This document shows positions 59,030 through 64,000 of a DNA stretch of 64,000 nt, piece after piece. The position numbers and the translations under genes were made by a program. The stretch is from the NCBI RefSeq assembly GCF_001274725.1, contig NZ_LGUF01000007.1:644001-708000 (forward strand), given 5' to 3'. The stretch comes from Sporosarcina globispora. Its GTDB lineage: Bacteria; Bacillota; Bacilli; Bacillales; Cytobacillaceae. Within the stretch, counting starts at the first letter, position 1. Each line of letters opens with the position of its first letter. The notes under the pieces were generated by a model that had not been told where the DNA came from, made no database searches, and was given only the letters and a program-made list of their open reading frames with translations.

Positions 59030-59941
59030 TCATTCATAATAAGTATCCCTTGTACTTCCAACTGCAATAAAGTTCTTCTTTAAAACCCTGCAAAATGTCT
59101 TTTTGCTTAAGTCAGTGTTGCACCATTCATAAATACTTTGAGTAGTAACCTTCCGTTCGGGAAAAAGCATCTTAAATTCCCCTACACTCCGCAGAATAGC
59201 TCGTTCAATCTTTTCAGCCCCTCCGCACTTTCCGCATACAAGGCTCTTCTTTTTTATAACTACCAGCATCGATTTACAGGTTTCACAATACATCCCTTTT
59301 AGCAATTGGTCATACTGAAAATTAGGTAATGCAGTAAATGGATTTTTGGTTTGATGTAATGAAATTAAATTTTGGGCTAGTTTCCTGTGCCCTTCATTCA
59401 GTTTGGATGGAGATTTATTTAAATCATTCAGAAAGCGATTCACTTGGGTTGGCAGAATAATGGGCTGGTCCATGGGAGCTTGATATAAGGTGAATTCAGG
59501 GTTTATAAAGATAACGGAGGGTTCAACGGGATAGTTTTGCTTGAGGGTTTGGAGCAGCTGGCGGAATAGGGTTGCACTTCTTTTTAATTGGTATACAGGG
59601 TTTTTATATTCACGCCCGGTATTCACGGCATAAAGTTTGTCAGATTCTAAGTAACAATCTCCCTGGTAATTTTTAATTTCTAAAAGATGAATCATTCCTT
59701 GTGAAATAACTAAAGTATCAATTTGAAAATATGAGTTGCTTACCTCCAATAGCAAATCATTGATGATCAGCTTCTCCTCCTTCAGACTTTCTGCCAGAAG
59801 GTCAAATGTCAACTCTCCTTCATAGCCTTTCTCAAGGTTTGAATAGTGCAGCGTTTCCTTTTCAGTTAACGCCATTCGGGTGTTTAAATATCTCATCGAC
59901 AATAATTCATCCGATGCGAATCTTTTTTTTAGTAGCATCAT
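59030..59941 (-). CDS. NERD-domain protein with zinc ribbon
   Basis: 303 residues. The NERD (nuclease-related) domain spans about 38-150, with GYEGELTFD, IDTLVISQGMIHLLEIKNYQGD (the D...E-x-K nuclease-like core) and Q in YQLKRSATLF. A four-cysteine zinc ribbon (CETC, CGKCG) lies at about 218-240 and a helical DNA-binding-like C-terminus follows. Cytoplasmic. Family function is not established; nuclease activity is inferred from fold. Confidence 0.85.
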   Translation of the reverse strand: MMLLKKRFASDELLSMRYLNTRMALTEKETLHYSNLEKGYEGELTFDLLAESLKEEKLIINDLLLEVSNSYFQIDTLVISQGMIHLLEIKNYQGDCYLESDKLYAVNTGREYKNPVYQLKRSATLFRQLLQTLKQNYPVEPSVIFINPEFTLYQAPMDQPIILPTQVNRFLNDLNKSPSKLNEGHRKLAQNLISLHQTKNPFTALPNFQYDQLLKGMYCETCKSMLVVIKKKSLVCGKCGGAEKIERAILRSVGEFKMLFPERKVTTQSIYEWCNTDLSKKTFCRVLKKNFIAVGSTRDTYYE

Positions 59942-60003
59942 CCACTTCCTTTCTTTACCTCTAAGTTTATTTTATAAGAAATTTCAAAAAATACAAATCA
60001 AAA

Positions 60004-60027
60004 AAAGGGCCCCTATAATGCCCCTTT
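60004..60027 (-). terminator. Terminator of the DUF4259 gene
   Basis: AAAGGGC and GCCCCTTT flank a 10-base loop; the upstream AAAAAA becomes a T run on the minus strand. Confidence 0.65.
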
Positions 60028-60411
60028 CTAAAACAACCTAGGTTTTACTGCAGACAATTTTACTTTAAACTCATCCAATACTTTTTTTCTATCCTCATAG
60101 TCCTGTTTTTCACCCTCTTTCCAAAGGTGAAGATCCCCGCCTTTTTCAAGGTATTCCATGGCTTTCTTTTTGATTTTGCTTTGCAATACCCGGTGTCTTA
60201 CTTGCAGGGCGGCCAGTGAAATATAAAGGATCGATAAGTCTGCCAGGGCATCCTCCTCATCTTCATAATCTTGAAATTCCTCTAACCATGATTCAAGAAT
60301 GATTTTTGTCGCTTTTCTTGGACTGCAGCCTTCATCCAGCAGATCATTCCATTCATTCTGTATGTCACAAGACAAGTCATCTTCCCATAGTTCATGTCCC
60401 CATGCGCCCAT
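60028..60411 (-). CDS. DUF4259 family protein
   Basis: 127 residues, acidic and helical. The start MGAWGHELWEDDLSCD is the DUF4259 signature (MGAWGxGxFENDDA). No signal peptide or membrane segment. Function unknown; no clear link to neighbours. Confidence 0.82.
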   Translation of the reverse strand: MGAWGHELWEDDLSCDIQNEWNDLLDEGCSPRKATKIILESWLEEFQDYEDEEDALADLSILYISLAALQVRHRVLQSKIKKKAMEYLEKGGDLHLWKEGEKQDYEDRKKVLDEFKVKLSAVKPRLF

Positions 60412-60514
60412 TGCAGCAGCCTCCTAAAAAATAATTTATAAACATAATTATACATACAGCCCATCACACAGAACACTAAAAATAGACAAACATGATGGCA
60501 GCTCTCCCCTATGC

Positions 60515-60625
60515 CGATATTTTAAAAATTTCGATGTGTCAGGAGGCCTGGCCGTGACCAGGAAAGGGGCCATGACCGGGCTTCCCAGCCTGAATGAAGT
60601 GCAGGAAATCATAAAAAAGACATAA
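60515..60625 (+). pseudogene. Possible C-terminal gene remnant
   Basis: The frame FDVSGGLAVTRKGAMTGLPS, LNEVQEIIKKT-stop is open and protein-like but has no start or RBS and stands alone in the gene-free stretch 60412-60901. Family not recognised. Confidence 0.3.
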
Positions 60626-60633
60626 ATTTTTCC

Positions 60634-60684
60634 AAACAGCAGACAAAGCTTCCAATAATGGAACTGTTTTGTCTGCTGTTTTCG
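60634..60684 (+). terminator. Terminator before the mqo region
   Basis: AAACAGCAGACAAA pairs with TTTGTCTGCTGTTTT, just after the remnant frame. Confidence 0.8.
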
Positions 60685-60901
60685 TTCCCTAAAAGGCCCG
60701 CACCACTTTTTAATTCTTCTAAAATAGTATATAATTATCAGATAATACTAGCTATCTTACCCAATCAATCATTATAATAGAATAGAATGTGTATTTTTTG
60801 TGACGGAAAAGGTGTGTCCTTGGGTGATGCCTTTCTAGTGGTGACACCTGAGCAGAGCGCCTGCAGTTTTTGGCAAATATCTGGGATAAGGAAGGTTTAA
60901 A

Positions 60902-62413
60902 ATGAGCAGCGTACAGAACAAAACAGACGTTATCTTAATTGGTGCCGGAATCATGAGCGCGACTTTGGGGTCTTTACTGAAAGAGTTAGCACCTGAATGG
61001 GAAATCAAAGTGTTTGAGAAGCTTGCAAGCGCAGGAGAAGAAAGCTCTAACGAATGGAATAATGCAGGGACGGGACATGCTGCATTGTGCGAGCTTAACT
61101 ATACATCTGAAAAATCTGATGGATCAATAGATATCACTAAAGCGATTAATGTAAATGAACAATTTCAGCTTTCCAGACAGTTTTGGGCTTATCTTGTAGA
61201 AAACAACCTGATTCGCAACCCTCAGGATTTTATTATGCCAATCCCTCATATGAGTTTTGTACAAGGGGAAAAGAATGTATCGTTTTTGAAAAAACGTTTG
61301 GAAGCGCTGTCAGCCAATCCGCTGTTTCAGGGCATGGAATTTTCCGATGATCCTGAAAAGCTGAAGGAATGGATTCCGCTGATGATGGAAGGCCGCACTT
61401 CGGACGAGCCAATCGCAGCCACAAAAATTGACTCTGGAACGGATGTTAACTTTGGTGCGTTAACGCGCATGCTGTTTGACTATTTAAAGAGTAAAAATGT
61501 CAATGTCCATTATAAGCACAGCGTGCAGGACTTAAAGCGTGCAGGCGATGGATCATGGAATGTAAAAGTGCGAAATATGGAAAGCGGCATAACCGAAAAC
61601 CACCAGGCGAAGTTCGTCTTTATCGGCGGCGGAGGCGGAAGCCTGCATCTGCTGCAGAAGACCGGCATCCCTGAGTCGAAGCATATTGGCGGATTCCCGG
61701 TTAGCGGATTGTTCCTCGTCTGCAACAATCCAGAAATTGTCGAGAAGCATCATGCGAAAGTGTACGGAAAAGCAAAGGTCGGCGCTCCTCCAATGTCCGT
61801 GCCGCATCTTGATACAAGATATATCGATAATAAGAAATCCCTGCTGTTTGGCCCGTTTGCCGGCTTCTCGCCTAAGTTCTTAAAAACGGGTTCCAATATG
61901 GATCTAATCAAGTCCGTTAAACCGAATAATGTCATCACCATGCTGGCAGCAGGTGCAAAAGAGATGGCATTGACAAAATATCTGATTCAGCAGGTCATGC
62001 TATCCCATGAACAGCGTGTAGAAGAATTGCGCGAATTTATTCCAAATGCACAGAGCGAAGACTGGAGTGTCGTGGTGGCAGGCCAGCGTGTACAGGTAAT
62101 CAAGGATACGCCTGCAGGAAAAGGAACCCTGCAATTCGGCACTGAAGTAGTCAGCGACTCTGATGGCACGGTTGCTGCCCTGCTCGGAGCCTCTCCGGGC
62201 GCTTCGACAGCGGTTAACGTCATGCTTGAAGTATTGAATAAATGCTTCCCGCAGCATATGGAAGAGTGGCATTTTAAAATTAAGAAAATGATTCCGTCCT
62301 ACGGTATGCAACTATCGGAAAACCCTGAGCTGTTTCGTGAGATTCATGAATCAACAGCGCAGGTGCTGGGACTGAGTGAAGCAGAAAATCAAAAAGAGCT
62401 GGCCTATACTTGA
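60902..62413 (+). CDS. mqo: Malate:quinone oxidoreductase
   Basis: 503 residues, typical length. FAD motif [57 protein letters not shown] and [15 protein letters not shown] are Mqo blocks. It oxidises malate to oxaloacetate and passes electrons to quinone at the inner face of the membrane. RBS AAGGAAGG before ATG 60902. Upstream, TAGTAT/ATACTA (60725-60750) is a possible operator in an otherwise empty stretch. Confidence 0.96.
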   Translation: MSSVQNKTDVILIGAGIMSATLGSLLKELAPEWEIKVFEKLASAGEESSNEWNNAGTGHAALCELNYTSEKSDGSIDITKAINVNEQFQLSRQFWAYLVENNLIRNPQDFIMPIPHMSFVQGEKNVSFLKKRLEALSANPLFQGMEFSDDPEKLKEWIPLMMEGRTSDEPIAATKIDSGTDVNFGALTRMLFDYLKSKNVNVHYKHSVQDLKRAGDGSWNVKVRNMESGITENHQAKFVFIGGGGGSLHLLQKTGIPESKHIGGFPVSGLFLVCNNPEIVEKHHAKVYGKAKVGAPPMSVPHLDTRYIDNKKSLLFGPFAGFSPKFLKTGSNMDLIKSVKPNNVITMLAAGAKEMALTKYLIQQVMLSHEQRVEELREFIPNAQSEDWSVVVAGQRVQVIKDTPAGKGTLQFGTEVVSDSDGTVAALLGASPGASTAVNVMLEVLNKCFPQHMEEWHFKIKKMIPSYGMQLSENPELFREIHESTAQVLGLSEAENQKELAYT

Positions 62414-62427
62414 TCTTTACCAGATAG

Positions 62428-62465
62428 AACCTTTGACCCAATGCGGGTTGAAGGTTTTTTTTTGT
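62428..62465 (+). terminator. Terminator after mqo
   Basis: AACCTTTGACCC pairs with GGGTTGAAGGTT followed by TTTTTT. Confidence 0.88.
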
Positions 62466-62531
62466 GAAAGCACACAGGAAACCGCTTCCAATTATGGCAT
62501 CAGGATCGTTTGACAGCTGACAGAAAATGTA

Positions 62532-62564
62532 TTGACTAAAATAATGATAATGATTATCATTATT
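62532..62564 (+). promoter_or_regulatory. Fur-controlled promoter of efeO
   Basis: TTGACT (62532-62537), 17 bases, TATCAT (62555-62560). The -10 is covered by a 25-base palindrome (62540-62564) containing TGATAATGATTATCATTA, a near-perfect Fur box. Iron-replete cells should repress it. Confidence 0.92.
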
Positions 62565-62602
62565 GACAGGAATAATAGTTTGATATTATTGGAGGCTTAC
62601 AT

Positions 62603-63463
62603 ATGAATAGGTTTATAAAAGTTACAGGCTTATTGATGCTATCATGCGGTATTTTAGCTGGCTGCGGTGAGGATGTTTCACATGAAACAGCTGAAAAAGA
62701 AGAAAGTGTCCAGACAAAAGCCAGCAGCACAGAAAAGGAAGTTAGTACATATAAACAGTTTGCTATTGAGCAGCTGGATGAATTCGTAATGGCTACAGAA
62801 GGGTTTGTGGAAGCCGTGAAGGCTGGAGACGTGGAAAAGGCAAAAGAGCTATATGCACCAGCCCGTATGTATTTTGAACGTTCAGAGCCAATTGCCGAGA
62901 GCTTTGGTGACCTTGATCCGCGAATTGATGCCCGCCTGGCTGATATCCAGGCAGAAGGACAGGGAGAAGAAGAATGGTCCGGCTATCATAAACTTGAATA
63001 TGGACTTTGGGAAGAAGGTACAACAGAGGGGTATGAAGAGACAGCTGACCAGTTGCTGAAGGATGTAAAAGAACTGCGTGCAAAGGTTGAGACAGTTGAA
63101 GTGACTCCAGACTTAATGATTACAGGGGCAGTGGATCTTTTAAACGAAGTATCCACATCCAAAATAACAGGTGAAGAGGAAATTTACTCTCATACCGACT
63201 TGTATGACTTTAAAGCTAATGTGGAAGGCGCAGAGAAAATTTTTGAGATTTTCAAAGAGAAATTAACAGCAAAAGACGCTGATCTTGTAAAAAAACTGGA
63301 TGAAAACTTTACAGTATTGGATGATCTGCTCGCCAAATACGAGGACGGAAAAGGCGGTTATGTATCATACGAAAAACTAACACAGGAAGATACAAAAGCA
63401 CTGTCGTCAGCAGTTGACAATTTAGGAGAACCTTTAAGTCAAATGGCCATAGTTGTGGAGTGA
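62603..63463 (+). CDS. efeO: EfeO-type iron-uptake lipoprotein
   Basis: 286 residues. Lipoprotein signal with lipobox LAGC (Cys21), then an imelysin/M75-type domain with the HxxE motif in GYHKLEYGLW (about 131-140). EfeO (B. subtilis YwbM) binds iron outside the membrane in the EfeUOB system. GGAGG RBS; efeB follows after five bases. The usual first gene efeU is not upstream. Confidence 0.93.
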   Translation: MNRFIKVTGLLMLSCGILAGCGEDVSHETAEKEESVQTKASSTEKEVSTYKQFAIEQLDEFVMATEGFVEAVKAGDVEKAKELYAPARMYFERSEPIAESFGDLDPRIDARLADIQAEGQGEEEWSGYHKLEYGLWEEGTTEGYEETADQLLKDVKELRAKVETVEVTPDLMITGAVDLLNEVSTSKITGEEEIYSHTDLYDFKANVEGAEKIFEIFKEKLTAKDADLVKKLDENFTVLDDLLAKYEDGKGGYVSYEKLTQEDTKALSSAVDNLGEPLSQMAIVVE

Positions 63464-63468
63464 TCAAA

Positions 63469-64000
63469 ATGAACACAAAAGAAGAACAATCTTTATTCAA
63501 AAAAGGATTTTCCCGCCGTGAAATACTGAAAACTGCTGGGATCGGAAGTGCAGGTGTGATTCTGGGGGCTACAGGATTCTCAGGAATCTTAACTGCCTTT
63601 GGAGAAACTCCATTTGTGGATGATAACCATGAAACCAAAAACAAAGTAAATTTCTACGGCAAACATCAATCAGGCATACTAACGAAAAATCCTGAACACG
63701 CTTACTTTGTATCCTTGAATTGTACGGCAAAATCTAAAGTTGAATTAAAAGAAATGTTCCAGCTTTGGACTCGTTATAGTGTACAGCTGATGAATGGGCA
63801 TCTGGTTGAACCCGATTCAGCAAACAAGCTGCTTCCGGCTCCGGATACAGGAGAGGCTGTCGGACTCGATGCTTCACATTTGACCTTAACATTTGGCGTT
63901 GGCCCAAGTTTATTTGAGAAAAGTGAGCTTGGAATGGAACATATGAAGCCGCATGAACTAAAGGATTTACCCCATTTTCCAAAAGATCAGCTGGATCCGC
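63469..64000 (+). CDS. efeB: EfeB-type DyP peroxidase, 5' part (partial)
   Basis: ATG 63469 is five bases after the efeO stop and the frame stays open to the window edge (177 codons). Twin-arginine signal FSRREILKTAGIGSAGVIL, then the start of a dye-decolorising peroxidase (FYGKHQSGILTKNPEHAYFVSLN, LTLTFGVGPSLFEK). In B. subtilis YwbN oxidises ferrous iron and is exported by Tat. The haem-binding His lies outside the window. Confidence 0.9.
   Translation, partial: MNTKEEQSLFKKGFSRREILKTAGIGSAGVILGATGFSGILTAFGETPFVDDNHETKNKVNFYGKHQSGILTKNPEHAYFVSLNCTAKSKVELKEMFQLWTRYSVQLMNGHLVEPDSANKLLPAPDTGEAVGLDASHLTLTFGVGPSLFEKSELGMEHMKPHELKDLPHFPKDQLDP

Overview
The window is a Bacillaceae chromosome segment, most like a Bacillus/Cytobacillus-type genome. 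The genus is inferred from gene order and protein similarity recalled from memory; no search was run. Positions 1 to about 15.2 kb are the conserved near-origin block known from B. subtilis: end of gdpP, rplI, dnaB (B. subtilis dnaC), purA, four tRNAs, an M23 wall peptidase, walR-walK-walH-walI-walJ, htrA, a 53-residue CxxH/CxxC protein and rlmH. A PurR operator precedes purA, a WalR-type box lies upstream of the M23 gene, and DnaA boxes are dense between htrA and rlmH.

From 15.2 to 32.9 kb lies an AT-rich island anchored at the 3' end of rlmH. The last codons of rlmH (GEPYHK-stop, GAGCCGTATCATAAGTAG) recur at 17.2 kb and 22.0 kb as GAACCGTATCATAAGTAA, with a degraded relative at 32.9 kb. This is the geometry of staphylococcal SCC elements, which insert at this same sequence in rlmH, but no ccr recombinase or other recombinase is visible. 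Module 1 holds one gene, a DUF4209 protein with an RNxxxH (HEPN-like) motif. Module 2 holds PhoD, an orphan T-box remnant, a GMC oxidoreductase and a glycosyltransferase. Module 3 holds a CgeB-LysM protein and a sugar-nucleotide/glycosyltransferase cluster (RfbF, two SDR enzymes, UDP-sugar dehydrogenase, three glycosyltransferase-like proteins).

From 33 to 64 kb the window is metabolic and regulatory: YobU/YobV-like genes, gdhA with divergent gltC, an MFS transporter with a divergent YeiL-like regulator, a purine group (guanine deaminase; guanine riboswitch-xanthine permease-Rieske oxygenase), Rex-controlled ldh-lctP, a thermolysin-type protease, a DUF4047-sipW-tasA/camelysin operon with an HTH-TPR regulator, aspA, a NERD protein, DUF4259, mqo, and Fur-controlled efeO-efeB running off the end. 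Several genes are relics: two GNAT copies, a DUF2075 helicase tail, a YesM-like kinase, a FIMAH domain, alkA and ogt.

The most striking non-genic structure is a family of 52-bp tandem repeats with arms TTCGGAC/GTCCGAA. There are two large arrays (41.0-42.0 kb, about 19 units; 57.4-59.0 kb, about 31 units with a dimeric 104-bp higher-order period) and a decayed three-unit relic after purA. Each lies just downstream of a plus-strand gene.
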